From Saccoglossus kowalevskii (taxonomy: Eukaryota > Hemichordata > Enteropneusta > Harrimaniidae), in NCBI RefSeq assembly GCF_000003605.2, contig NW_003155740.1, positions 361,738-425,737 on the forward strand: DNA of 64,000 bases, given 5' to 3'. Under the pieces are notes generated by a model. That model did no database searches, was not told the origin of the DNA, and saw only the letters and a program-made list of their open reading frames with translations. Shown one piece after another: positions 24,573 through 38,000 of this stretch. The position numbers and the translations under genes are program-made. How positions within the stretch are numbered: the stretch's first letter is position 1; each line of letters begins with the position of its first letter.

Positions 24573-27500
24573 TCACTGATCATTCTTTTGGGCCTCTCTA
24601 ATTTCGTTCATGAGTGTGTTTAGGGCTCTTGCCTTTGTAGTAAATTTTTCCTCCGAGTCGACAGCTCCGTAATGTGACGATGCTAATAACTCTTTGCATG
24701 GGACTAAACTTTGTATCATTTGCACTAATTCATAGTTTAACTTCAATTCCCATCGCTTGGTGTTTGGGGGTATGTACTTGGGCAAATTTTCTTGAATATC
24801 TCCACCAGCAGAATATATGTCCATGGAGATGGAAACATTAATGAACTTAGAAAGTTTCGTGATGTAATGTTGATGATCTGCCTCGATATCCTCATAACGA
24901 ACTATTTTGTATCTATCCTTGTAGGATGAAGGCATTGCTCGAATTGTTTCTACATTTTGTGTCCATGTATGACAGAATTCGCTTACTGCATTTTGTATTT
25001 TACTGTCCCAATCCAAAGCATCGTATTGCGATTTTACTCCACGTTGAGTTTCAAGAAATGACACTGCAATGGTCCGGGGATCCTGCATGAAGTGGATGAC
25101 TTTCAGAGTAGGGTCTCTCATAAGTAAAATTACGTATTTAATATCGTGCATATAATGTGTTCTGACTGCTATGTTCTTATAAGCATAACAAACGTTTGAC
25201 ATCATACTTCCATCAAGTTCTTTGCAGCCTACGTAAAATGCACCCGACTTCCAACAAACCTGCTCATTCACCAAAGCATGCAGTTGTATCATCTTCTGAC
25301 TAATTGTCATTGTCTTGAAACTTGATACAAAGCACTGCAAATTGGGTGAATCAAACTTACACCGGAGAATATCATGGAGCATTTCAGCCAGTCGTGGAGT
25401 GAACATGCTTTCAGCTGGGTATAGTAATTCAAGACATTCTCGTAATGATATCCCAGGTTCAACAGCATAAAAAAATTCTTTGTTATTTCTAAAAATCTGA
25501 TCAATGAATGCTGAGGCGTACTGAGCAGATGAAAGAATCAATAAGCGGTTTTTACCGTCTTTGTCATACTCATGGGCTGCAATTGCTGCATTCAGTTGCG
25601 GAGTTTCTTCTGTAAAAATCTCTATTCCAGCACCAGCTGTATCTGGCTGTGTGTCAACCTTTGATGGAGCAGGTATCTGCTTAAATATATCTCCCGTATT
25701 GCCGGTAGAAGGTTGTTGTTCAATTGATGCGACCTCTGAGAGCAAAAGCGGATCTCCCCCAATCTCAGACAAAGATCCTTCTTGTGCCTCATTTGATGTC
25801 TCCAAATGTAATAATGGTTCTGGTAGCATGTTCTCTGTACCTGCATATTGTTGTTGCCCATCTGTGTCTAATGTAGCAGATTGTAAGTATTGTGGTTGTG
25901 GTTGTTGTTGTATATGTTGCTGTTGTTGTAATTGAAGCTGTTTTCCATCAACTAAATCCGGAATATACTCTGGATTGCTAATTGGCTGCAACTGCAACTC
26001 GTTCATGTTGTTCCCAGAGTTAATGACATCAGTGTCGGTTTGTGTTGCTTCGATTGATTGATCAGTTAAAACATGATTAACCTCAACATCTTCTGACTCC
26101 AACTGCAGAGAGCTATCACTCACACCATGATATAAATTTGGGTCTAACTGTTGTTGCTGTTGTTGTTGTGCTTGCTGTGGTGTGAGAGAACCACTTGATA
26201 TAACACTATCAGTTGTGTCTTCAACATTTCCCAATTGCTTCTCATCTGGTTGTAGCTGTGGTTCTTCTAGTATGAGAGTACCACCTTGTGTAATACCATC
26301 AGTTGTGTTTTCAATGTTTCCTAATTGCTTCTCATCTGGCTGTAGCTGTGGCTCCTCTAGTATGAGAGCACCACCTAGTGTAACACCATCAGTTGTGTCT
26401 TCAACGTTTCCTAATTGTTCCTCATCTGGCTGTAGCTGTGCCTCGTCTACTATGAGAGCACCCCCTGATGTAACACTTTCAAATGTGTCTTCAGCTATTC
26501 CCAATTGTTCTTTATGTGCTGGTAACTGTGAAGGATGTGGCACACCTTCAGGTTTCCCAGCAATATATTTCTCAGTGTTAACACCTTCATCAACCGATGC
26601 CTCGCTATCACTTTCTTCGTTATCATCATTATCTTCAGATGATGACTCAGATTCTGAACCAATCCATTCCTGCAAATTATGAAAGAAAGACGTTTCAGAG
26701 GATTCTTCTGGCATACTCTCCTCTGACTCGTGCTCCTTATTAGAACCAACGACCTTTTCTGAACTACTCTCTTTATTGATTACCTTTTTCGTAGCAGTTA
26801 ATGTATCTTGATCAACAGTCTTAAATTCATCTTTGACAGCCGGTTTTTGTTTATCACTCATTGTATTTTCTATTTCCACTGTCTCCGAGATTTGTGTATT
26901 CGTGGCGTCTTCTTTACTAGCTGACATGTCAACTAGACCGTCAACCTTGTCAGTTTTAGCTGTTTGTTTTGTGTTATCTACAGGAATACTGTTCAACTTT
27001 TCTTTTGTGGTTCCAGTTTGGGTATGCTTTCCCTTCTTTCCCTTCTCCTGTGAATAAAACATATTTTGGTTTTCATTACAGTGAGTGAAGATTAGTGGTG
27101 ATCATTTTTCTAATTTATTGTACGTGTATGGTGTTTTACCTATTCATACAATAGCAACATATTACAACCAGATTACGTTTATGATTCTTTAAAGAATAAT
27201 TTCCGTACAATAATCTAATTACAGTGTAGAGGCATTTAATAACTGTATTGCAACTCAAAAAATATGAAACCACCCGTTGTTCATGACTGTATGCCCGTCT
27301 GGCTTGATGCTACTATATGCAGTACACTCTGTCGACATTTAAGCCAGACAACAAACACACTATATTTGAATAATCCCACTGCACTAAGCAACGTCGAGTA
27401 CTGCGCACATATGCGACTGATAGGGCTTACTGTGGAATTAATAAATTTTTAGCAACAGGGGTTGAAATCCGCCCCGGGTAGCATTTCTGTACTTATTCGA

Positions 27501-28994
27501 TCGTAGCTAGAAAACAGAGGCCGATAGAGAATAACCGAGATTCGCTGGTATATACAACGTTACCAACATTTCCGTGCAATTCACATGTCATTTGCGTGAC
27601 TGAAAGTTTAAAAAACACGGTGTTTTATATAGTCGGAATATTAATTAAAATACAATAGCGAAATCGACTGACAGGTAGTTCCTTACAAACATTGGTATAA
27701 CATATGTACTACCGTATTCACCTACATCTAAGCTTTCAGGTGATAGAGGTTGTTATAGTAGAATGCTAACCAACAATTACAGAATGTGTGATTCAACGTT
27801 CAATTTTTGCCACGTTTTGCACATGTCTCCCCCTTAATTGAATTAACATCACATTTTGATGCCACATTTTGAATATTTGTTTATAATTTATTTGCTAAAT
27901 TGAACCAGGTAAACATAATTTTTCATTCACTGCACGTGTTAGGCAAAACATAAAATTCAACAAAATAAATAAAGTAGATTAATTTGTAAAGTTTGCAACT
28001 TCAATTTGGTGTTCAGTCGTTAATGAAGCACCTCTCTAAACACGGTGAGCATTCACAACAATCAATGTAAAAGAGTTCATCTAGCTTGCAATAATATTTG
28101 TTTCTTGTGTTGCTAACCATATTCAGTGTCATATTAAATATTGCAACCTGTACACATGTTTATCATATTTTAAAATGCAATCACATTCGAGCATAAATTT
28201 AACTAAATCAATTTAAGCGTATACATCCTCCAACTCCAGGGTTTATGCCGTTATTGTATAAAAATGTAATATCGCATTTTGTACTACAAAACTTCAATTG
28301 ATAAAGAGATTATATAACTTAAGAAAAACACATTCAAGCAACATAACATACTATTACAATTACCCAATAATGTGCAATTGTGTGAGTTGAATTCTAAATA
28401 ATGTAAAAGTACCTCTTTTGAAAAGTAACTATCCTCATCGATGCTCTCTTCATCTTCACTACTGTCCTCAGATTCAGAAACAGCTACTGAATCCTCATCT
28501 TTAACACTCTCACTCTCAGTTTCGCTATCACCCTCGCTATCGGACTCACTATCTGACTCAGTGTCACTACCGGATACCATGTCACTCTCGTCTACTTCGC
28601 CTTCTCCAGAACGCGAACTCGTGCCCGTTTCCTGTTGTGGCTTCAGTCTCTGTTCTTTGAATAAATCAGAGTTTTCAAATAAAAAATGTTTCACCTCATT
28701 GTATTTTGTGTTCACGGTTTCTGGTATTTCGGGTAATCGTTCCTGTATTGCTTCTAATTTGCTGCCGACAACAGGCACCTTGTGTCGCGTTCCATGGTAG
28801 TTGTAGTAGTATGTGACGCATATAAAAGTGAGTAACACTGCCACTATAAGTACGTATCCACACTTGCATTTTCCCCGACGTGCCATACTCTGCGTCACCA
28901 CAGTATCCTTATCCACACCTGGCATGAATAGGAATGGACGTTCCGTATTTACTGCGCTATTTGACTTTTTCCAATCGATTCGATTGTCATACAA
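24573..28994 (-). CDS. Divergent carbohydrate sulfotransferase-like type II membrane protein, two exons
   Basis: Exons 28413-28994 and 24573-27047 join in frame into 1018 aa. A short basic N-terminus (RRGKCK) precedes one hydrophobic segment (about residues 45-64), the layout of a Golgi type II enzyme. A stem of some 600 residues follows, rich in Ser, Asp and Glu, with 30-residue repeats and glutamine runs. Residues about 693-1018 resemble the CHST1/CHST3 family, which moves sulfate from PAPS to sugars of glycosaminoglycans or mucin-type glycans. Visible family marks are KVIHFMQDPRTIAVSF (3'-phosphate binding), VRYEDIEAD and KRW. The 5'-phosphosulfate loop, normally RTGSSF or similar, reads SSAQYASAF and lacks the arginine and the glycine; the usual Arg in VRDPR is Gln. 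Activity is therefore doubtful. The stem is far longer than in vertebrate CHST enzymes. The family call is good; substrate and activity are unknown. Confidence 0.8.
26190..26520 (-). repeat. 90-bp coding tandem repeats in the sulfotransferase stem
   Basis: About three and a half units of 30 codons encode the pattern GGALILEEPQLQPDEKQLGN with a TTDG-containing linker. Units are very similar at DNA level, suggesting repeat-number change by unequal exchange. A glutamine run lies next to the block (about 26,150-26,170). Confidence 0.85.
27048..28412 (-). other. Intron of the sulfotransferase-like gene
   Basis: Donor at 28411-28412 and acceptor at 27048-27050 are both canonical, and the codons join in phase 0 (GAG then GAG). 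The intron is A+T-rich and I see no other feature in it. Confidence 0.8.
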
Positions 28995-29696
28995 TGGTTT
29001 GGTTAGTACCCAATTGCCACGTCGTTGTCATGAATATATACACGGTCAGCAAGGGTACAGCTGGCGCATCAGTATAAAACATTTTCAATTGAAAGCGATT
29101 CATGGGATTTATATGAGAAGCACTGTGTGGAATGGAAAAAGCAATGCAAATTTGTTTGTGTTTTATGGTCATTGTAGTGTAGACGCGCATAATTTGCACA
29201 ATAAATTATTATGGAGGGCGGTTTATTTTGTCTGGTGTCGTTGGGAATTTGTTCTTCAAATATGTAATATAGCGGGCGACGCACAGCTTCGAGCACGTAT
29301 TGCCACTCTGTATTTCAGATGGCGTTTAATTTTAAGTGATGGTATTATTAGTTTCACATCACCACAACGACGATCGACGTATGACGTTTCCCATGTTCAG
29401 AAAAACAATCCACTTATTCTATAAGTTGCGTTCTCTAGCTATGATGCGCCTCTTTGGCATAACTGGGTGAAAGCGTCAACTTGGTTTGTTCTATTTTCCA
29501 TCAATGGACAATTGTACTAAAATCCAAATGAGAAATAACCACACAGTAGTTGGCGAATTGAACAACGTTGCTTTCACTTATGTACATAATCTTCACATCA
29601 CATTAGAGATTCGTCGCTTGAGGGCGTAACGCTTAGGAAAAGACTATTGCAACTCCCTGCAAGTAGAGACATTACACAATTATAAACATTTATAAA

Positions 29697-29786
29697 TGAA
29701 TCACGACTCGTGATTGACAATATGTATTTTAATTCAAATTATGAATCACGACTCGTGATTGGCAATATGTATTTTAATTCAAATTT
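29697..29786. repeat. Two 45-bp tandem units, each with a perfect palindrome
   Basis: Each unit carries AATCACGACTCGTGATT (29699-29715 and 29744-29760), an 8-bp inverted repeat around one central base. The two units differ at one or two positions. Confidence 0.85.
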
Positions 29787-29853
29787 TGGAGAAGTTCAAC
29801 ATTTCTTCGAACCAATATTATGCGTTGCTAGCAACAAAACAACCCTATTGTAT

Positions 29854-30098
29854 AAAAGGCGGTGGTCGTTGCGTCTAGTATGCGCAAAATATGGGTCTCA
29901 TATAAATTGAGATGGCGACTTTGACTGTTTGGCAGACGAACGGGACAAACTGAAATATTAACAAGCTTTAACTAGGTGATTTCTTTGGTGATTGGAAAGC
30001 ATCGAAGAAGTCACTAGTGGTAATTAGTGCATGTCGCGCCCAAGCCAAAGTTTGTTGGATTGTGGGAAAACCAATTCGGGCCGACCACCGCCCTTTAA
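29854..30098. mobile_element. MITE-like element, family copy 1
   Basis: The left end AAAAGGCGGTGGTCG is matched in reverse at the right by CGACCACCGCCCTTTAA. The interior contains a GTCTCATATAAA...GATGGCGACTTTGACTG segment shared with the copy at 30,629. There is no reading frame of interest. Probably a non-autonomous DNA transposon. Confidence 0.6.
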
Positions 30099-30628
30099 CC
30101 ATGAAAAAACAACGGGTATACGGATACAGAAGTAGAATATATATAATTTACCTTGAAATGCACGTTCGTTTAAACTATTGTTAACTGTCATAGACAATAT
30201 TGAATACAAATTGATGTGATAATGGCATTTCCTTTATTGTCTCAAACATACTCTAATATTATATGAAATGTAAGACTATTCAATCGGCACTTATGGCGTC
30301 CAGTGCCGCTTATGGACTACATCGACTGAAATAATGAGGGCGTACAACGTATGAAAACTCTCAAAAGAAACAATTAGAGGGAAGTGTTCTATTATTACCA
30401 TGGTTATCCCGTTATCACAATGTGACAACGCCCTCAGCGGTGAATGACACTGCTCTCTTTGTTTATGCGCGCGATGATGTGTACGGGAAGAGGTCCCACG
30501 GAACACAAACCCCAATAAATATACTGGTTGATCCCTTTTCACAAAAGTTAAGTGCAAATTGTATCGGCATTTGGGTAAAACAAAACACAATGTATTTTTT
30601 AAAGGAAGTAAGTACTATCAAGAATTTC

Positions 30629-30930
30629 AAGGGCGGTTGTCGTCGCGCCACGCATGCGCGATATATATGTGTCTCATATAAACAAAGATGGCGGCTTTGA
30701 CTGTCGCAGATCAACGAGTACAAACTGAGACGTTTCCTAGCTTTAATTAGGTAATTGTTAGATGACTGGAAGGTATCGAAAAAGTCACCGGCGGCCTTTA
30801 GTGCAAGTCGCGCCCAGGTCAACCCTCATACTTGTAATTTTTATTAGAAGAGCGCATTGGCTGTGGAAAAATCAATGTTTATCAAGACAAATGTCGCACA
30901 TGCGCAGCGCGACGACCCCTGCCGTTTAAG
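30629..30930. mobile_element. MITE-like element, family copy 2
   Basis: Inverted ends AAGGGCGGTTGTCGTCGCGC at left and the complement of CTTAAACGGCAGGGGTCGTC at right. It contains CGCATGCGCG (30651-30660, NRF1-like) and GATGGCGGC (30687-30695, YY1-like), both common in core promoters. The interior matches copy 1 over about 150 bp. Confidence 0.6.
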
Positions 30931-31238
30931 CTTGGGGTATGCAACTTTAACCATGTACGGTGATATGCAATGAAGATCTCTTGAGAGACAAATTAACGCG
31001 CTTTGCGATCGTTCGAAAGCGTCAATCAAACGTAGTTCTAACTGATTGCGTCACCGAACGCATGCGCAGTGGATGCTTTACTATGAGATTAAATGATTAT
31101 CACATTTTACTGTTGGCCTAAATCCTCTATATGAACAATAACAATTGACGGTGACGTCACTCCACTTTGACGTAATCCATAAGTAACTTACCTCGCGATC
31201 AAGACCACTGTTCCCTAGAACAAGAAGAACACTATTTT

Positions 31239-31360
31239 TAAAAGGTGGTCGTCGCTCCGCGGTCTGTTCGATATGGGACTAATTGCGACGTATACAACGT
31301 GTGTAAAATACATTATTTGCTTACATGAAATTCGAGCATGCGCTGCGTGACGAACTAAAG
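31239..31360. mobile_element. MITE-like element, family copy 3 (short)
   Basis: The left end AAAAGGTGGTCGTCGC and the right end GCGCTGCGTGACGAACTAAA are inverted relatives of the ends of the copies at 29,854 and 30,629. The interior is shorter, probably an internally deleted member. Confidence 0.45.
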
Positions 31361-32267
31361 AAAGCCTACTCATGATTATACATACAACCAACATTTTCTC
31401 AAAAATTAGACCGGTGACCCCCAAACTTTTTAAAGTCAACATCCTTATAATACCCGGAAGGACAATTTATTGGAAAATCAATAAATTTTGGGTTTTTGCA
31501 TCCATGAGTAGGCTTCCATCTTAATACCAATTAACTGAAAGTCCAATGATATACGCTGAATTTTATGTGATAAAGTTTTATTTACTTTATCAAAACCCTG
31601 TGGATGAGCTGCACCCAAACATATTACCAGAAGTGTATTGTAATGCCAAATATTTCGTTGAGAATCATAATACACAGATCAGTGGAGTGATTTTTTTAAA
31701 CTTCAAGTTGATTTTAACAAAACGTTCCGAAGAAATTAAACGTGTTTTGCAATAACATGCACATATACTTTTCTCGTTGTTATTTTAATTATCATTTTTT
31801 TCCCAGAAGTTGAATAACTTTAAAGTGGTAGAAATATCGATATTATTTTGTACTTATAAATTTATGTAGAATTATCACCGCTGGAGGTAGTGGGGTTCAT
31901 GTGGTTTTGAAATTGAGTGCCTTCAACCCCGGTTTATTTCTACTATACGATGTTAGATCAACACAGATATTCGTGTCTGTAGTAGATAGAATTCTTCTGA
32001 GGGCAATTTTAACTGCGTAGGGTTTAAAATGTTGGTTATGAAACCATACCGGGCTTTAGACGAGTGCAGAGGAGCAATGTTAACTGCGTAAGTCATAAAT
32101 TCTGGTCATGAAAGCATACTGGGCTTTAGACAAGTGCATACCTATTTTCTGCCCGTTGTTTATGATGTCCAAAATTCGAATTAGGCATGCCCATCTAGGC
32201 ACTGTGAGTTCCTGTCACTATATGCGGAATGTTATGTACGTTTAGCTTGTTGGTGTGTATATCTGCT

Positions 32268-32345
32268 TACAGTGGTGGCGAAGTGCTTTTGATGTGATTG
32301 TTACTTCGAATCCCATGTTCCCAGGACCATTCCCCATTTTTATTT
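32268..32345 (+). repeat. Possible tRNA-related SINE fragment
   Basis: GTGGCGAAGTGC followed by ACTTCGAATCCC resembles the A-box and B-box of a tRNA-derived repeat. There is no full cloverleaf. Weak call. Confidence 0.3.
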
Positions 32346-34681
32346 GAAATGTATAGCAAGCTTGTTATTGACACATGGTTTGGGCTCAATATTGAGTAAA
32401 CGAAAAATAGCTTACCAAAAAACTGTTCTACATGTGCAATAATGTTTGCTAAGAAGTTTAGTGACGTAATTTAGAATGACGGGTTTTGTTTTGATTGATG
32501 AAAACCGAGCGCGCTTGGCCGGGAAATTATTGCCCTGATGTGAGGGCGCTCTTTCCATAGCGTAACGAGGCCGGGAACTACGATATATATGCTCACAACC
32601 ACAAAGTGTATCGTCCTGTATTACATAGCACCTATATTACACGACAATCGCTCTTATTGGTTTGTGAAATAACACCAGTACCGGTTATATCCCATAAATA
32701 TATACCAATTCAACATACGTATTGTGAAGAGACAAGCTTTCATTTATAACGCTACCTACAGCTTTAATGTCCAGTTAGGTCTCCTGGAGACGGCTTTCAG
32801 ATATTGTTCATACTTTAGAGAAGTCAGCAAGTTTCGAAATGGATGCCATAAATATTCCGTGACCAACCACCGTGACGTTTTCAGTACATAGGGTTATAGG
32901 ATTGTTCTAGTCCACACCAGTTCGATGACTTCTATTCATACACTAAGCATATCAACATACATGTTCTCTAATACGCAACAACATTATCAACACAATTTTA
33001 TTTGATTAAATCTTTAATATATAAAAAAATCAAATGCATTTTTATCAACAAACAAGCTTTTTTTCTGATTTTGCCTGACTGTTAGGTGTTATTTTGAATC
33101 TTGTAACATCAAATTAATACAAGGCATCAGGAACATATACATGAAAAACATATGGAAATTGTGGGCGAAATCCAATCGAGCACTATACCGTTTCTCGTAT
33201 GCATTTTGCAATCACGCGTGACTAGGCTAATTATCGTAAATCAAAATTATGTACATTTAGCACATATCTGCACGCAGAACAATATAGAAAGTATATTAGA
33301 ATACACTTCTATCGGGAAATTCTTGATTCGAATTGACGGGCACCATTGCATGAAAAATATCATAGTAATTGTGGTGATTACAACACGCGATAATACAAAA
33401 CTTAATTCGCCTTGTGTAAATATAAAATATATGTAATATATAAATGGAAATATCAGTACATGACAGTTCAACTGAGTGATCTAGTAAACAAAATGGAAAA
33501 AAAAATATTAATATCACTCAAATATATAATCTACGTTCCCAATTAAAGTATGTTTATGTTCAAAGTGCTACTACAATTTCATTGGCAATATTGAAAAGTT
33601 GAGTATCTGAAACTCTCTTATAAATGTATGATTTTCCTATTCTGGTATCATATTAAATACAAGTTTCAAATTCATTTAAATACATCTGCATTGTGATAAA
33701 ATTTGTACATACCTGTAGTAAATTAATACATTTATTTTTGGCTGCAGAGCTCGTTCAACAAAAATGAACTCGGTGACCATGCTAAACTAACACGAACATA
33801 AAAAGACTAATAAGAGCTAGTAGGCTAATTCCGGATTTCAAGTGTTTAATATTTTAACTTTTATTAATAATTGTTGTGTTGTATAACGCGAATATTTTGT
33901 AGAAAAAACTGTAAAAAATATCACATGCTTTGGTTTGGGTTGCAGAATGATCCAGTCATGTGGCCTTATTGGTTACTGTTACCATGACAATTTCATGTAA
34001 TTCATGGTGAGATCGATTGATAATTAGTATTCTGTATTCTGTGTCATTGTTTATAACCCTTTACCATCACAGGGCCTACAGATACAACAAGAAATGACGA
34101 TGTATTAAATACATACTATTAGCGTAAAGAAACTAATACCTGATGGCATATTTTGAAATTTGTCGCCGAATTAATTATACAGTGATAATGACTTGTCATC
34201 TTCATATCTGATTAGTAACTTAACAGATTGAATGTTAAAATTAATTGATGCACTTATTATGGGACGTATAATTATTACAATAAGGCAATAACTGATTCCA
34301 AATGTGCTATATACACTTTAATAGTTTATACTATAATTGTTTTTCATAATTATTCAATTATATTGTATCACGTACATTACTGTTAGAAATATAATTAATA
34401 TAGAATTCCAAAAAAATATTGTAAACAGTGAGGCTTATTTCAAGACTAATATCTAACCTAAATATGCACACGAACGCGGAAGCGAGTAAAGTTACAGATG
34501 TTATTATTTTGAGGAAAGTAATAAAATTTTAAGCCAGGCTCAATATAATGATATGCTTTCAAATTTATTTGACAGTTTATTATTAGCGCTAGTGCTATTT
34601 CACTGACATCTGGGTGTTGTTTTTGAGTACAACATGTATATCAACATTATATCCAATTTATACGGATTCCGTCCCAACAGT

Positions 34682-35080
34682 TTATTTCTTCACTCCCGGT
34701 GTCTTGGCTATGTATTCTTTGACATCATCTCTTGCTTCGTGGTTTTTCATTTCATCAAACATCGTCACGAGCTCTTCTAATGCATGTAGTATTGGTTTCT
34801 GCATATGAAGCATTTTACTGAAGTATATGCCAAGTAAACGGCCTGTTGGGCTACTCTTGGTCCCCAATATATGGACGTGTCTGGCTTTAAGACACAACTT
34901 ACCAGCAAGACCTCTCCAATCTGACTGGAAGTCCCGTTGGACATCAAGATTTTCGCAGAGCTTTCTCCACAAGTCACTGCTGATCTGATTATCTTGAGGT
35001 GTCCAGTCTTCATTGGTTGCCCTAAACCATTCGGCATAAGTCATATCATCAACGTTGCAACTATAATCAGTACAACCAGG
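34682..35080 (-). other. Death domain, last exon of copy A
   Basis: The 132-residue exon product contains DLWRKLCENLD, DWRGLAGKLCL, TKSSPTGRLLG and a final EARDDVKEYI. The TKSSPTG stretch is close to the death domain of UNC5 netrin receptors (ATKSSPTG), supporting a ZU5-UPA-death tail of UNC5 type. Death domains form homotypic and heterotypic assemblies in apoptosis and inflammation. Confidence 0.85.
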
Positions 35081-38000
35081 CTGTAATAAAAGAACAAGTG
35101 ATAGAATATGGCATAGTTCCTGTCAAGAATTCAAATGCTCTGTGATTATGAAATTATATGCAATTACTGAGAATAAGTTTAAAGGAATGTTGATCTAGCA
35201 ACAAAGGAAAAACCAAATCTTGGCTCGAATCTCCGAAAAAGTATAACGTGGGCCTGTAAACCACTAGTTTTGTCATTCCAAAATTGACTGCACATGTATT
35301 ATATGTGTCACATATTCAAGTATTATGATGTAACGTTTGTATTAAAAAAATCGAGTAAATTTGATCAGATAAAAAAAACTAAATTATATGCATAAGTATT
35401 GTACGACATAGTGAGGGCTTACTAGGTTTGACAAAACAACAACGTGCATCTGCCACCCACAATACCAATTTCATTGAAATCAATCCAGTCATGTCCGAGA
35501 AACAATTGCAGACACGTTCAAGGGTTGGGATTTATCAAAATAAATCAAAATGACTACCAGCTCGCGATCATACCATTAAAGAAAAATAGGGGCTTGTTTA
35601 TCTTTTTAAACGATGTCTATGAATTAATTTTGAACATAATTGCATGCCAGGATAACAGAGAAATAAGTAACAAAACGTGCATCTGCAACCCAACAAGTAT
35701 TGCCGTCAAACCAAGTGTGCTTGAAATCAAATATAAGGTATTACGTAAGTATTTACTTCTAAAATAGATTTATTTGGTCGAATCAAAAACAAAATTCATT
35801 TGCATATTTCCGACATCATACTTTTTTTGTACAAAGTCTAAAACTAATCACTTAATACATATGCGCACACATCTCCTCAGAGTAGTGACATCAGAAAAAA
35901 ATAATATATTACTGATTTATAGTTCCTGTAAATAAATCATATGTCTCACCTGTCTAATACGAGGGACACATAGCTCTACTTCTTTCTCAAAATCCGAATC
36001 TGGTAAGAATACACATAATATACAATAAAAATCGTCTGGAAGGTCATCTTGTCTAACGCACTTGAACGTGAACGTTTCCTGTGTATCTTGGTCAGATGTG
36101 AGGTCTGATAAACGTATGAACTTTAAAAAAAATAACATAAATTAAATGTTAAATTGAACTGTCACTTTGCGATGTAAGCGCGTGGAATACGAAATTAAGA
36201 ACCGTAAGTAAGTGAGTCATTTGACATTGATAATGAACCTTTTCCAAAGATCCTCCTCTCTGTTTCCATTGCTCATCAACATGCTTTATGTGCACTTTCA
36301 TCTTGATATCACTCACACTTATAGCCAAGGATCGACACTGTGTCCATGGTTTTGTTTCTGACTGATGCTGAAAATAGGACAAAAGTTTGTTATGCCAAAC
36401 ATATGAGGCTGGTTAAGTATATGCAGGAAATCGTTTTACTATGTATGTGAATTTATTTTTAGTGTATTAGACATTTATATTTTTGATAGTATTTTCCGAT
36501 TGTTTATGCAAACATATGCAGCCTGATGTCTACGATAGAAATGAACAGTGCATTACCTGTAACGAATGATCGGGGTCTAATGAAGTATCACACCAAACCC
36601 CAATGCTGATTTGAATACAAGTATCGGTGATGGGCTCACTTCGCATGCCCACTTTGATGCGTCGCTGGGCATTGCTTTCTTCTTTGGCTTCACCAACTAT
36701 TTGATAGTCTGTGAAATGCTCAAGGAAAATGAAGACGCGTCCGTCGTTTACCAAAAACGTATCTTCTGACTGAGTGACCCAAGGATCACCTGACTTTTTT
36801 GTGACCGCACTGAATTTCCAAGAGTTCTCATTAACTGCTGAATGAGGACAAGACAATATAACATCTTTAAGAAAAGTCGTTCCATCAGGTCCGCAGCTGA
36901 TTACTGGGGTAAGAACGCATTTGCCAGAATGAAATTCATCCTGATAAGACTTCTTTATATACAAGTAAACGCGTTTAGAATCGCCATACTCGATGGCACC
37001 AGGTGGGATGTAAAGGCTCACTTCTTGGGTTGGTATTTTCAAATAGCCGCCACTTGCGTCAAATAGACTTCCAACCAAGTTATTTGTGTGATAAATCTGT
37101 CCTACGTGCAATGCGCATGTCACGAATTCTGCAACAGTATGCGCAAATGAGTGGTTTTCCTCCATCTCCTGTAGAATATAATCAGCACTAGAATGTATCA
37201 CATTTATTTAGCACGAGTTTCTAAATTTCAATGGAAAGAATTACAATTTCAAAATAAATATCATTATGTATTACCTCATGATCTGTTACCCGAACTACTA
37301 ATGATTCTGTTTCATTTTGTGTAGCTGTTGGCACTGATGACTCATTGATGAGTGAGCCTATCCCATAATTGTTGTCTGTATTGGCCAGTAGTTTATCTTG
37401 AACAACACGACGAGTGTAGTATATTTGATCAGTATCTTCCTGGTCTTTGACAGTCCCCATTATATAATAATTATACAGATCTTCATCCTCCTTTTCAAGT
37501 TTTGTATAAACCGTGGAGGAGGCACAAACATGCCCGGGAGTGCCTAATGGTGTCAAGTTCCTGTAATAACCGAACAATATTACATTTGTGAGCTATATAA
37601 ATAAACTATACTATTATTTCTTATATAGTTTAGATACGCATTGCTACATGAATTGTATAATCGTAGATATTTCCCCCGTTTCGTTGTCGAGATTGTCTAA
37701 TTATTACCCATATTCACATTTTCGTCAAACACTTTTCAATAACTTTAAAGCTAGGTCTTCTTTCTCGTTCATCCAACCAACAATTCTTCATCAACCTAAA
37801 TAACCAGTTTGGACAACATGGCGGTTGTAGTTGGTGTTTTCGCTGAGCAAGTAAACTTCTGATCTGTGAGTTAAAATTGATATTAGTAAGAATCATGGAA
37901 TTCGAGTTCTTTCTAACTGTTGAAATACTATTATCTTTAAAGTGCAGAAATTGGTTTATGTAAATTGAAAACGGTGAAAACATGTGTTTTCCACTGCTTT

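Larger units (their letters stand above)
28995..34681. other. Intergenic region upstream of the sulfotransferase gene
   Basis: No gene recognised. The left part (29,690-31,360) holds a palindromic tandem repeat and three related inverted-repeat elements. A possible tRNA-like B-box lies near 32,310. From about 32,700 to 34,570 the DNA is plain A+T-rich sequence in which I see nothing. The 3' end of the TIR/kinase/death gene lies at the right. Confidence 0.65.

Noticed and set aside
26182-26682. Cys/Ser-rich open frame on the plus strand
   Set aside because: It is antisense to the sulfotransferase stem; its repeats mirror the coding repeats on the other strand.
34682-37168. An independent UNC5 netrin receptor gene
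   Set aside because: No immunoglobulin, thrombospondin or membrane segment; the exons join in phase to the kinase exons upstream.
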